Shown here piece by piece: positions 13,892 through 20,562 of a stretch of DNA of 38,366 nt. The DNA comes from a virus. Numbering within the stretch: position 1 is the first letter of the stretch; each line of letters starts with the position of its first letter. Under the pieces are notes generated by a model that saw only the letters and a list, made by a program, of their open reading frames with translations, was not told where the DNA came from and did no database searches. The stretch is taken from positions 1 to 38,366 of the IMG/VR virus record IMGVR_UViG_3300043466_001801; one strand, 5' to 3'. Made by a program: the position numbers and the translations under genes.

Positions 13892-15302
13892 AATCATAAA
13901 GAAAGTATTAAGAGAGACCGTTGGAGTCCCTGATAATATTGTTGAAACTTCTGAATTAATTTACTCTCAGATAATGGATGAATTAAGAGGTTTTGATATG
14001 AATGATAATGTTAGAGACACAATATCTTTTGAATTAAACGGAGATTATAGGATTTCTGATTTTAAGTTTAATACAATTGAAATGGAAATTCAAATTCATA
14101 AGATAAATGAAGTGGATACTCCTCAATTAGCGGGTATGGCGTTTTTATTTGCGGCTGAGTTTGATAATGAATTATTAGGGATAAAGCATAAACCCTCAGA
14201 AGATGTTGTAGAATTACAAATCAGTATTGCATCCCCTGATGACGATAACCAAAATAATTCGGAAATTATTAAATTATTCAATGAAGAAAAGAATAAGATT
14301 ATAGAATCGTTATCTCATGAATTAATGCATGCGTATGATAATTATAAAAAACCAATCTCAAATGTTGCCGATAGGTCTTCATATCACGCATATAAAGGTA
14401 TTAGGTTTGGTATCAAATCGATTGATGATTTTATGTTTAATCTGTATTTTATTCATTCGATTGAAAATATTGTTAGACCAAGTGAAGTGGCCGCAGACCT
14501 AAAATTAGGAAATATTCAAAGAGACGAATTTTTAGAATTTTTGAAAAATAATCGAGTTTATCAAATATTAAAAAAAATCAATAATTTCTCATATGAAGAG
14601 TTTAAGAAAGATTTACTTGAAGATGCCGATACTATTAGATTAAGGTTAAATCAAAGTGGTATTGATGATATTCCGGAAAATGATGAAGAACTTATTGAGA
14701 AAATTTTAGACCTTTTAATGATTAATATTAATAATGGAAAAATCACTAAATTTAAGGATACAATAACGACCGATATGTTTGAAAATTTCTTCGGATTCAA
14801 TGGTAGAAAAGAACAAGTTTTTAGAAATTACATTAAGAAAGTTCAAAAATATAAAAATCATAATGATTTTTTCAGAAATGAAGAAAAAATGTTTAAAAAA
14901 ATTACAAATAATTTAATTCGAAAAATACATAAACTATATTCATTGATTAAACACAAACAAACTAACGAATCAATTATTGATTGGGATTTATATCATAAGA
15001 TAAATAAAACTCCAACAATTTTTGAATCCGAGAATCAATACACTCCGGAGAATCGAAAATTAAAGTTAATTCAAAATTACTTGGATAATATTTTGGTTCC
15101 GGGAAATGATTTGATTTGTGAAGCTAAAGTATATTTTTTAACAAAAACTGAACAATATACAATAAACCTTTGGGTTAATTATGATGAGAATAGTCCTATG
15201 AGTTTTGATGATTATGACGATTTGGTTGACACGACATGGGATGAAATATACAATATGTTTGAAATACCCGTTTCAGTTCAAAGAGTTAAATCTGAATGTT
15301 AA
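13878..15302 (+). CDS. Zinc metallopeptidase-like protein (HELMH)
   Basis: The 474-residue protein has HELMH at residues 147-151 (context ESLSHELMHAYDN) and a candidate third ligand Glu near 203 in RPSEVAAD, a layout seen in small gluzincin peptidases. The N-terminus MELNKIIKKVLRETVG has an L-R-E triplet at 11-13, so it may belong to the tagged group. Residues 210-360 are Lys/Asn-rich and helical and the last 80 form a mixed domain. There is no signal peptide. It could cut phage or host proteins or be carried in the virion; that is inference. Confidence 0.75.
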   Translation: MELNKIIKKVLRETVGVPDNIVETSELIYSQIMDELRGFDMNDNVRDTISFELNGDYRISDFKFNTIEMEIQIHKINEVDTPQLAGMAFLFAAEFDNELLGIKHKPSEDVVELQISIASPDDDNQNNSEIIKLFNEEKNKIIESLSHELMHAYDNYKKPISNVADRSSYHAYKGIRFGIKSIDDFMFNLYFIHSIENIVRPSEVAADLKLGNIQRDEFLEFLKNNRVYQILKKINNFSYEEFKKDLLEDADTIRLRLNQSGIDDIPENDEELIEKILDLLMININNGKITKFKDTITTDMFENFFGFNGRKEQVFRNYIKKVQKYKNHNDFFRNEEKMFKKITNNLIRKIHKLYSLIKHKQTNESIIDWDLYHKINKTPTIFESENQYTPENRKLKLIQNYLDNILVPGNDLICEAKVYFLTKTEQYTINLWVNYDENSPMSFDDYDDLVDTTWDEIYNMFEIPVSVQRVKSEC

Positions 15303-15310
15303 AAAAATTC

Positions 15311-15340
15311 AACCCTCCTTTCCCGGAGGGTTTTTTATTT
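15311..15340 (+). terminator. Hairpin terminator AACCCTCC/GGAGGGTT + T run
   Basis: An 8-bp GC-containing stem with a short loop and TTTTTTATTT. Confidence 0.87.
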
Positions 15341-15353
15341 AAAAATAATTTCT

Positions 15354-15361
15354 TATCTTTA
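15354..15361 (+). promoter_or_regulatory. Promoter box TATCTTTA (variant)
   Basis: One mismatch from TAnnTTTG in an AAAATAATTTCT context like those at 271 and 7840; 14 bases before ATG 15376. Confidence 0.5.
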
Positions 15362-15375
15362 CCAAAAAATAATTT

Positions 15376-15825
15376 ATGGAAAACTCACATATAGTAGAAT
15401 GGGATTTAAGAGGTTGGATGGGAGTTCACGAACCAACACCTAACGCACAACGAGATTGGAATAAAACATTAATTTCATCGATAAATTTAATTTCAAGTAA
15501 AATCCATCAGTCATCACTAAGAGGTGGCGCGGATACAATCATTTTACATCCAGACCTTGAAATAATTCTTCACCCTGATGTTTATGATGACCATACTAAA
15601 AAATTGATGGGTATGAATGTGATTTTGGACTCAACCATGGAAAGAGACCGAATTGAAATTAATAACCGAAAATCATTGGAGGATTTAAGATTTATCCCTG
15701 TTATTACAGAAACTGATGATGGTATAAGAATGGTTGAGTTTAAACCTATTAGTTCTTTCAGTGAGGAAGAGGTGGTAAAATATATTGAAAGTCTTGTCGG
15801 ATTTGTTTTAATTGAAAACATTTAA
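15376..15825 (+). CDS. Hypothetical protein with LHPD repeats
   Basis: The 149-residue protein, MENSHIVEWDLRGWMGVHEP..., contains RGGADTIILHPDLEIILHPD (near residues 49-68), then KKLMGMNVILDSTMERDRIE. The two closely spaced LHPD motifs and the ERDRIEI strand are distinctive, but I cannot tie them to a family. Some resemblance to capsid-type ADTI segments was considered and is too weak. First gene of a three-gene unit. Confidence 0.75.
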   Translation: MENSHIVEWDLRGWMGVHEPTPNAQRDWNKTLISSINLISSKIHQSSLRGGADTIILHPDLEIILHPDVYDDHTKKLMGMNVILDSTMERDRIEINNRKSLEDLRFIPVITETDDGIRMVEFKPISSFSEEEVVKYIESLVGFVLIENI

Positions 15826-15826
15826 T

Positions 15827-16111
15827 ATGAATCAGTGGGAACAATTTGAATATATCCTTAAACAAGTTTTACCCTCATACATCCATTTCACCCGTTTGTC
15901 TTGCAATGTGGAATTAAATTATGAGACCAACAATACATTCGAATATGAATGGACTTTGGAAGTTAAAAAAGATTGTGGATTATACGAAGAAATTATAAAT
16001 TTATCCAAATTTTGTGATATAAAATGGGACGAAATGTTTTGGTCTCCCGAATATATGAAATTAGTGTCCTATATAGGTTCAAATAAAAAAATAACACCAG
16101 TTTATTGGTAA
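15827..16111 (+). CDS. Hypothetical protein
   Basis: The 94-residue aromatic protein, MNQWEQFEYILKQVLPSYIH..., starts at ATG 15827, one base after the previous stop (the in-frame TTG at 15812 lies inside that gene). Strands NVELNY and YEWTLEVKKD precede a Trp/Phe-rich end (KWDEMFWSPEYM). Function unknown. Confidence 0.72.
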   Translation: MNQWEQFEYILKQVLPSYIHFTRLSCNVELNYETNNTFEYEWTLEVKKDCGLYEEIINLSKFCDIKWDEMFWSPEYMKLVSYIGSNKKITPVYW

Positions 16112-16131
16112 GTAATTAAAAAATAGAAAAT

Positions 16132-16314
16132 ATGAATAACGATGCTTTACAGGATTTAACCGAATATTATGATAATGTTTATGGTCAATTAATGAGTGAT
16201 TTTCTAATCAGAGAATCAAATTCATTTCGAGGAAATAGTAATCCTTGTTGTGAGATAGAATTACCTAAAGAAAAAAAATCGGAAAAACCAAACTTCAATC
16301 AAACAAAAAAATAG
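16132..16314 (+). CDS. Small hypothetical protein with basic tail
   Basis: The 60-residue product has an acidic helical N-terminus (MNNDALQDLTEYYDNVYGQL), a CC pair (NPCCEIELPKE) and a Lys-rich disordered tail (KKSEKPNFNQTKK). Last gene before a TATTTAT unit. Function unknown. Confidence 0.65.
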   Translation: MNNDALQDLTEYYDNVYGQLMSDFLIRESNSFRGNSNPCCEIELPKEKKSEKPNFNQTKK

Positions 16315-16326
16315 TATTATCTGTGG

Positions 16327-16333
16327 TATTTAT
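16327..16333 (+). promoter_or_regulatory. TATTTAT promoter motif adjacent to start codon
   Basis: GTATTTATA with 5 bases before ATG 16339. Confidence 0.6.
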
Positions 16334-16338
16334 ATTAT

Positions 16339-16725
16339 ATGAAATACATTATAACAGAATCACAATATAATTTTCTAACGGAACAACGAAAAAGTGTTAT
16401 ACAATATTATTTCGACTCCAAGTATCCGGGTATGAAAAGATTACGAAAACGACCAACAAATAATAGATTTTTTGGTCGTGGGTTTAAATATTTTGACCCT
16501 GATTCTAATGAAGTATTGTTTCATTTAGTTTATGGAGGTCCTTCAATTTATGAAAAAGGAGATGGGTATAGACCTTTATATCCTGGCATTAGACTATATG
16601 TGGATAATGATTTATATAGGGACTTAGAGAATTATTTAGGTAATTTCGAAGATGATTTGTTAAAATGGTTTAATGAAACATATAAACAGGATGCCGATAG
16701 GATAATTCCGGGGATTAGAAAGTAA
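16339..16725 (+). CDS. MKYIITES-family protein
   Basis: The 128-residue protein begins MKYIITESQYNFLTEQRKS, with I-T-E at 5-7 and L-T-E at 13-15. A basic segment (KRLRKRPTNNRFFGRGFKYF) follows, then FHLVYGGPSIYEKGDGYRPL and a C-terminal helix with DLLKWFNETYKQDADRI. The basic stretch after the cleavable leader would suit a DNA-contacting internal head protein, which is inference. Confidence 0.8.
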   Translation: MKYIITESQYNFLTEQRKSVIQYYFDSKYPGMKRLRKRPTNNRFFGRGFKYFDPDSNEVLFHLVYGGPSIYEKGDGYRPLYPGIRLYVDNDLYRDLENYLGNFEDDLLKWFNETYKQDADRIIPGIRK

Positions 16726-16730
16726 TAAAT

Positions 16731-16744
16731 TATTTATTATTTAT
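16731..16744 (+). promoter_or_regulatory. Two overlapping TATTTAT motifs
   Basis: TATTTATTATTTAT gives two motif copies (16731-16737, 16738-16744), the second 21 bases before ATG 16766. Confidence 0.5.
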
Positions 16745-16765
16745 TCTAATTGTTTATAATTAAGT

Positions 16766-16927
16766 ATGAGAGACACAATAGGAATAATACAATTTAAAGA
16801 TAATACGATTATCTTAAAACCATTTGAAGGTAATGAAGAAATTTGGGAAGAATCTAAGTCTTTGATAAACACGGTAGGAACTAAGTTTATAAAATTTGAA
16901 GGTAAGAAGTATTATCCAAAAAAATAA
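16766..16927 (+). CDS. 53-residue hypothetical protein
   Basis: This short ORF encodes a peptide starting MRDTIGIIQFKDNTIILKPF and ending KKYYPKK. It has strands followed by a helix (NEEIWEESKSLI) and a beta-like end (TKFIKFEGKKYY). It sits in its own unit between TATTTAT motifs and a terminator. Function unknown. Confidence 0.6.
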   Translation: MRDTIGIIQFKDNTIILKPFEGNEEIWEESKSLINTVGTKFIKFEGKKYYPKK

Positions 16928-16928
16928 A

Positions 16929-16957
16929 AAAACCCACCAACTAAGGTGGGTTTTTCT
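16929..16957. terminator. Bidirectional hairpin terminator
   Basis: AAACCCACC...GGTGGGTTT, with A-rich flank on one side and TTTTTC on the other, between convergent genes. The minus-strand kinase ends at 16958, immediately beside it. Confidence 0.82.
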
Positions 16958-17392
16958 TTATAATTTAACTTCGAAACGATTTTTCATTATTTCAAGTTTG
17001 TCTTCCGGAACCCCGTGTTCGTTGACGCCTCCGTGTCTATTTTCAACAATTAAAGAATAAACTTTATATCCGTATTTTTCTGCCAAGTCAAAATAAGGTT
17101 TCATTTCCCACTCTTGGGTAAATGTGTTTGATACAACAACTGGTGAATGTTCCAGTCTCATAACAAATTCAATTTCTTCTTGGCACCATTGATGAGCATC
17201 TTTTAGTTGGGAAGGTTTAAAGTTATAGTTACCTTCGCTATCTACAAAATACATATCAGTCTCTTTGTGACAATAGTCTTTATCACCAACTAACTGTTTA
17301 GCCAATGTTGATTTACCACTTCCTGGTTACGGAACCCCCCTTAAAAGGAATAATTCCTTCAGGGGGGTTATATTTTTTGTTAATTTATACAT
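16958..17392 (-). pseudogene. N4BP2-like P-loop kinase with an in-frame TAA inside Walker A
   Basis: Read from ATG 17392, the frame gives MYKLTKNITPLKELFLLRGV, then P, a TAA stop (17327-17329), then PGSGKSTLAKQLVGDKDY. Removing TAA plus one proline codon gives RGVPGSGKST, a canonical Walker A. Downstream are ETDMYF, AHQWCQEEIE, SPVVVSNTFTQEWEMKPYF and NEHGVPEDKLEIMKNRFE, typical of N4BP2-like ATPase/polynucleotide kinase domains that phosphorylate nucleotides or RNA ends. The frame is intact for 145 codons except for the TAA. A strong hairpin (17333-17369) ends just before the CCG preceding the stop. Either a 6-base insertion killed the gene or ribosomes skip CCG-TAA-CCA. Ribosomal readthrough would not restore Walker A. 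Confidence 0.75.
17333..17369 (-). other. Strong hairpin inside the kinase coding start
   Basis: AACCCCCCT (17333-17341) pairs perfectly with AGGGGGGTT (17361-17369), and an inner AAGGAA/TTCCTT stem is closed by a TAA loop. On the coding strand it spans codons 8-20 of the kinase frame and ends directly before CCG-TAA-CCA. On the plus strand it is followed by TTATATTTTTT and would look like a terminator, but no plus-strand gene reads into it. Confidence 0.85.
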
Positions 17393-17402
17393 AATTTACG
17401 TC

Positions 17403-17606
17403 TTATTTAATGTATTGTCGTTTAAATCTTGTTTGTTTCTCATTTAATACAATGATGTATTTCTTCCCGGATTTAGTTTTATAAACTTGGAATCTCATCG
17501 TATCAATGTAATACCATTCATTGGTATATGAATAATCCTTAATCCTTTGTTCTACACCACATGAAAGTAATGTGAATAAAAACGCAAAGATAATAATTTT
17601 TTTCAT
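17403..17606 (-). CDS. Small lipoprotein
   Basis: The 67-residue protein begins MKKIIIFAFLFTLLSCGVEQ, a lipoprotein signal peptide with lipobox LLSC (Cys16). The mature part, about 50 residues, is basic and beta-like (YYIDTMRFQVYKTKSGKKYI, ending KRQYIK). It is expected in the membrane of an infected cell. It lies between a membrane protein gene and the kinase, as an operon. It could help exclude other phages or act at lysis, but nothing shows this. Confidence 0.8.
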   Translation of the reverse strand: MKKIIIFAFLFTLLSCGVEQRIKDYSYTNEWYYIDTMRFQVYKTKSGKKYIIVLNEKQTRFKRQYIK

Positions 17607-17607
17607 T

Positions 17608-17838
17608 TTATTTTTTTGTAAAAAGGTCTCTCATCATTTTGTTAGCCATTTCGGTCATTTTATCAAGTTCTTCTTTATTTCCGAAATTCATGTTGGATGG
17701 TTTATTCCAATCCATGTTTAATTGGTTAGGTAAGTTTTTAATTTTATTTTTATATTCTTTCACCAAATAAAGTGCTAAGATAAAAAAAGAAATTAAAATA
17801 ATACAAAGAATTGTTAGAATAATGTTTAAGTATATCAT
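17608..17838 (-). CDS. Small N-terminal membrane-anchored protein
   Basis: The 76-residue protein has one TM helix (residues 3-27, IILTILCIILISFFILALYL) and a charged cytoplasmic or periplasmic tail with Met-rich end (KMTEMANKMMRDLFTKK). It starts the three-gene minus-strand unit. Its upstream side carries one arm of the inverted repeat at 17869-17914. Function unknown. Confidence 0.78.
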   Translation of the reverse strand: MIYLNIILTILCIILISFFILALYLVKEYKNKIKNLPNQLNMDWNKPSNMNFGNKEELDKMTEMANKMMRDLFTKK

Positions 17839-17868
17839 ATTTTTTTTTGGTAAAAATAAAACAAATAT

Positions 17869-17914
17869 TTTTATGTGTCAAATAATATTTTTTTAGTATC
17901 TTTGACACATAAAA
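17869..17914. promoter_or_regulatory. Perfect 14-bp inverted repeat over a divergent promoter
   Basis: TTTTATGTGTCAAA (17869-17882) and TTTGACACATAAAA (17901-17914) are exact reverse complements 18 bases apart. The right arm overlaps the plus-strand -7 box TATCTTTG; the left arm, read on the minus strand, follows TATTA and again gives ...TTTGACACAT. This fits a pair of operator half sites, or two operators, controlling genes on both sides. Confidence 0.75.
17897..17904 (+). promoter_or_regulatory. Bacteroidota-type promoter box TATCTTTG
   Basis: A TAnnTTTG element 19 bases before ATG 17924, overlapping the right arm of the inverted repeat. Confidence 0.65.
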
Positions 17915-17923
17915 TTATTTCAT

Positions 17924-18316
17924 ATGGAAAACCAAACTCAAATAGAATACAATAGTGAATTTTTAACTGATGTGGTTGTTGTTGTTGTATTTAATGATGA
18001 CCCATTATATTCCCAAGTTAAACCATTTTTTGAAGAATATGGTTTTGGGTTTATGGTACCGGGAAAAAACCTAATGATAATTGATGGCAAGATTTTGGTA
18101 GGAGAACCGGACTCAAAAGATATTCTAAAATTTATCGAAGCCCATGAAGTTGCTCATATATTGTTAGGTCATGACGGACCAAGAAATGACAAAGATGAAA
18201 TTGAGGCTGATTTGAAAGCGTTAGACTTGTTAATTGAAAAAGGATATGATAAATCCATAAAAATATTATTAGACAAATTCCAAGAAAGACACGGAGTTGA
18301 GTTTAATAAAGTATAA
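17924..18316 (+). CDS. ImmA/IrrE-like zinc metallopeptidase
   Basis: The 130-residue protein has HEVAH at residues 74-78 (AHEVAHILLGHDG), a further His at 83, and an acidic DEIEADLKAL (92-100) that supplies a third zinc ligand, the arrangement of ImmA/IrrE-type (M78) peptidases. ImmA cuts phage repressors in Bacillus ICEBs1 and IrrE-type proteins cut DdrO-type repressors. There is no HTH here, and the neighbours are not obvious repressor genes. The promoter carries a palindrome, so a regulator is expected. Substrate unknown. Confidence 0.75.
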   Translation: MENQTQIEYNSEFLTDVVVVVVFNDDPLYSQVKPFFEEYGFGFMVPGKNLMIIDGKILVGEPDSKDILKFIEAHEVAHILLGHDGPRNDKDEIEADLKALDLLIEKGYDKSIKILLDKFQERHGVEFNKV

Positions 18317-18340
18317 TCTATCACTAATTAAAAGTTTAGA

Positions 18341-18347
18341 TATTTAT
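18341..18347 (+). promoter_or_regulatory. TATTTAT promoter motif adjacent to start codon
   Basis: GATATTTATT with 4 bases before ATG 18352. Confidence 0.6.
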
Positions 18348-18351
18348 TAAT

Positions 18352-18612
18352 ATGGATGTGATTATTAGTGAGAAACAAAAAGAGAGGTTAAAGTCTGTTA
18401 TTATTAAATTAGTTGAAGATTTAAAGGTACCATTGTCATCAAGAATTGCTGTTGAAATTCCCGATGAAAAAACAATAGTTGTTATTATTGTTTTAAAAAA
18501 TTTTGTAGGATTTAGAGTCAAAGAAAAGTACGAGTCATTAATCCGTGATAGAATAAAAAACTACATCGGATTAAAAGTTGATGTTTTAATGTTTGAAAAG
18601 AATAAAGAATAA
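18352..18612 (+). CDS. Tagged hypothetical protein (MDVIISE N-terminus)
   Basis: The 86-residue protein begins MDVIISEKQKERLKSVIIKL, with I-S-E at 5-7 as in the gene at 4782. It is otherwise basic, with strands (RIAVEIPDEKTIVVIIVL) and a helix ending IGLKVDVLMFEKNKE. Monocistronic with TATTTAT motif and terminator. Function unknown. Confidence 0.78.
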   Translation: MDVIISEKQKERLKSVIIKLVEDLKVPLSSRIAVEIPDEKTIVVIIVLKNFVGFRVKEKYESLIRDRIKNYIGLKVDVLMFEKNKE

Positions 18613-18645
18613 AAAAAAAACCTCCATAATGGAGGTTTTTTTTTT
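18613..18645. terminator. Bidirectional hairpin terminator AACCTCC/GGAGGTT
   Basis: A 7-bp stem between A-rich and T-rich runs, separating the convergent genes 18352-18612 and 18659-18988. Confidence 0.85.
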
Positions 18646-18658
18646 AATAAGTTTTTAA

Positions 18659-18988
18659 TTATAAATTTCTTTGTGGAACTTCAACAATTTCTAACACTTC
18701 AACGCCTAATTTATTTGCAACCACATTTAATAATACATCATCATTTGTTCCCCAATTAGATAACTCTTCACTAGATAATGTTAATTGGTTATTCAATTCT
18801 GATGAGAATTTCATTTTATCATTATTAGATGATAAAGTCCCAAATTGAATTTGGAAATTAGTTGATTCAGACCCTGGTATATAAGGTCTTGCGATTGCCG
18901 TCATATATTCTAATTCTACGGTCGTTGAGCTAAATGGAGTTACTTCAATAACTTTTTTAGCCGATGGGTTGATTTTTGCTACTAACAT
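18659..18988 (-). CDS. Hypothetical protein (possible virion component)
   Basis: The 109-residue neutral protein, MLVAKINPSAKKVIEVTPFS..., is Ser/Thr/Asn-rich with strand-like stretches (TTVELEYMTAIARPYIPG, FQIQFGTL) and a helical ending (LLNVVANKLGVEVLEIVEVP). Composition is typical of a beta-rich phage structural protein. A minus-strand TATTTAT lies 38 bases before its ATG. Not recognised at family level. Confidence 0.72.
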   Translation of the reverse strand: MLVAKINPSAKKVIEVTPFSSTTVELEYMTAIARPYIPGSESTNFQIQFGTLSSNNDKMKFSSELNNQLTLSSEELSNWGTNDDVLLNVVANKLGVEVLEIVEVPQRNL

Positions 18989-19026
18989 ATTTTTTTTTTA
19001 TTAATTATAATTTATTGTGTTTTTTA

Positions 19027-19033
19027 ATAAATA
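19027..19033 (-). promoter_or_regulatory. TATTTAT promoter motif (minus strand)
   Basis: TATTTAT on the minus strand, 38 bases before ATG 18988. Confidence 0.4.
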
Positions 19034-19067
19034 GTTGTTATTTTGGATTTGGAAAAGTATTTTATTT

Positions 19068-19074
19068 TATTTAT
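19068..19074 (+). promoter_or_regulatory. TATTTAT promoter motif
   Basis: TATTTATA, overlapping a TATATTTC, lies 19 bases before the cyclophilin ATG 19094. Either could be the functional element. Confidence 0.45.
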
Positions 19075-19093
19075 ATTTCCAAAAACATAAAAT

Positions 19094-19528
19094 ATGAGTA
19101 GAGTAAAAATTTCAACAGACAAAGGTGATATGATTGCGGAGTTATACGACAACGAAACACCTATCACCACAGACAACTTTAAAAAATTAATTAATGAGAA
19201 ATTCTATGATGGATTGAATTTCCATAGAGTTATTCCGAATTTCGTAATTCAAGGTGGATGTCCTAATGGAACGGGAACCGGAGGACCGGGATATAATATT
19301 CCTTGTGAAGTTACAGCTCCTAAACAATTTCATGAAAGAGGGGTATTATCAATGGCTCACGCAGGGCGTAACACGGGAGGTTCACAATTCTTTATTTGTC
19401 ATAACCGACAAGGAACCCAACATTTAGATGGTAATCACACTTGTTTTGGTCGAGTTGTTGAAGGATTAGAAATAATTGATTCAATTCAAGCCGGAGATAA
19501 AATCAACTCCATTACAATTTTAGATTAA
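19094..19528 (+). CDS. Cyclophilin-type peptidyl-prolyl cis-trans isomerase
   Basis: The 144-residue protein is a complete single-domain cyclophilin. It has GLNFHRVIPNFVIQGG (catalytic Arg45, Phe50, Gln53), GTGTGGPGY, GVLSMAHAGRNTGGSQFF (Gln98, Phe100) and HLDGNHTCFGRV (His115 matching human CypA His126). The usual Trp121 position is His110, as non-mammalian members often differ there. It lacks a signal peptide, so it acts in the host cytoplasm on protein folding or assembly. Cyclophilins are uncommon in phage genomes; a role in virion assembly is inference. It has its own promoter region and terminator. Confidence 0.95.
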   Translation: MSRVKISTDKGDMIAELYDNETPITTDNFKKLINEKFYDGLNFHRVIPNFVIQGGCPNGTGTGGPGYNIPCEVTAPKQFHERGVLSMAHAGRNTGGSQFFICHNRQGTQHLDGNHTCFGRVVEGLEIIDSIQAGDKINSITILD

Positions 19529-19538
19529 TTTAATAATT

Positions 19539-19563
19539 AACCCCCACATTTGGGGGTTTTTTG
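19539..19563 (+). terminator. Hairpin terminator AACCCCCA/TGGGGGTT + T run
   Basis: A strong stem with loop CATT and TTTTTTG. Confidence 0.87.
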
Positions 19564-19583
19564 TTGTATTTATCAAATAAAGG

Positions 19584-19590
19584 TATTTAT
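19584..19590 (+). promoter_or_regulatory. TATTTAT promoter motif adjacent to start codon
   Basis: GTATTTATT with 4 bases before ATG 19595, selecting it over the upstream in-frame ATG-like codons from 19550. Confidence 0.6.
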
Positions 19591-19594
19591 TATT

Positions 19595-20293
19595 ATGGGA
19601 AAGAAATACAAAATCAGGTTGACTGAACAAGAATTTATTGATTTACTTACAAAACAAGTTACAGGTAAGGGAACTTCAGATATTATTCAAGATTATATTA
19701 AACAATTAACGGGAACTGATTCAAGTAAAACCGCAAGTTCGGATTCTCCAATAATTTCATCCAATAGTGATTTTACTCAGTTGGATTTGAATACAACTGA
19801 AGGTTATAAAGCGTATGAAAACATTGTTGATAAATTCATTAATACTCGAAGTTCAAATCTTCTAAGTATTAATGGACGTATGTTAGCTGATGCTGCCAAA
19901 AATGCGTTTAATAAACACAAATCTTATGTTCCTCCTGAATTAGCTTTAGCTCAATTAGCCGCTGAAGGTGGATTTTCAAACAATCCAAATTCCAGACCAA
20001 TTAGAACTAAAAACCCATTTAATGTTGGAAATGTTGATAGTGGTAAGAACGTAAGTCACAGTTCAGTTCAAAGCGGTATTCAAAGCTATTATGATTTAAT
20101 GGCAAAAAATTATTTATCAGGGGGTAAAAACCCGTCAGATTTAATCGATAATTTTGTGAATACTAAAGGTCAACGATATGCGTCAAGTAGAGATTATGAA
20201 AATATGGTTAAAAAAATATCATCACAAGTAAATCAAATGTCTCAACCAATATATGCGTCACTAGTAGATAAATCACAAACCGGTTTGGTGTAA
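19595..20293 (+). CDS. Tagged lysozyme/glucosaminidase-like protein
   Basis: The 232-residue protein begins MGKKYKIRLTEQEFIDLLTK, with L-T-E at 9-11, then a Ser/Thr-rich linker (40-65). From about residue 112 comes a lysozyme-superfamily domain: PPELALAQLAAEGGFSNNP with candidate catalytic Glu124, TKNPFNVGN, SGIQSYYDLMAKNY and NFVNTKGQRYASSRDYENMV, resembling glucosaminidase/lytic transglycosylase domains. It has no signal peptide and lies away from the endolysin. With the tag it may be carried in the particle to open peptidoglycan at entry, which is inference. A three-base gap couples it to the next gene. Confidence 0.8.
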   Translation: MGKKYKIRLTEQEFIDLLTKQVTGKGTSDIIQDYIKQLTGTDSSKTASSDSPIISSNSDFTQLDLNTTEGYKAYENIVDKFINTRSSNLLSINGRMLADAAKNAFNKHKSYVPPELALAQLAAEGGFSNNPNSRPIRTKNPFNVGNVDSGKNVSHSSVQSGIQSYYDLMAKNYLSGGKNPSDLIDNFVNTKGQRYASSRDYENMVKKISSQVNQMSQPIYASLVDKSQTGLV

Positions 20294-20294
20294 T

Positions 20295-20558
20295 ATGAAT
20301 AAAAATACTCGTAGAGTTGAAAAATTATTGGATGCGTTTTTCGAACATAATACGGTTCATAGTTATCCTGTTATTAGAATCGAAAAAGAAACGAGGTCAA
20401 CCTACGATGGTGATTATCCTTTTTTTGGTATAGTTTATAATGCGTTTGATTACAAAGAAGGTCATGTCGATATTTTAATTGAACAGGTTAATAAATACAC
20501 CGGACTAAAAGAAGGTAAGGATTATTGGTTGGGAATAACTTGGGAATTAATAGATTAA
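20295..20558 (+). CDS. Hypothetical protein
   Basis: The 87-residue protein, MNKNTRRVEKLLDAFFEHNT..., starts one base after the lysozyme-like gene. A basic N-terminal helix is followed by strands (YPVIRIEKETRSTY, YPFFGIVYNAFD) and an acidic-aromatic end (KDYWLGITWELID). It probably shares the fold of neighbouring members without the leader. Function unknown. Confidence 0.75.
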   Translation: MNKNTRRVEKLLDAFFEHNTVHSYPVIRIEKETRSTYDGDYPFFGIVYNAFDYKEGHVDILIEQVNKYTGLKEGKDYWLGITWELID

Positions 20559-20562
20559 TAAT

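Noticed and set aside
15376-15825. Capsid-like protein from the ADTI/LHPD segment
   Set aside because: At 149 residues, with no assembly or portal genes nearby and no further similarity, the resemblance is too weak.
17333-17369. Plus-strand terminator after the 16766-16927 gene
   Set aside because: That gene already has a terminator at 16929, and the hairpin lies inside the opposite-strand kinase frame; no plus-strand gene runs into it.
17324-17369. Programmed -1 or +1 frameshift on the G6 run in the kinase
   Set aside because: Both shifted frames hit a stop within about 15 codons, and the zero frame already continues after TAA; only skipping or loss of the stop helps.
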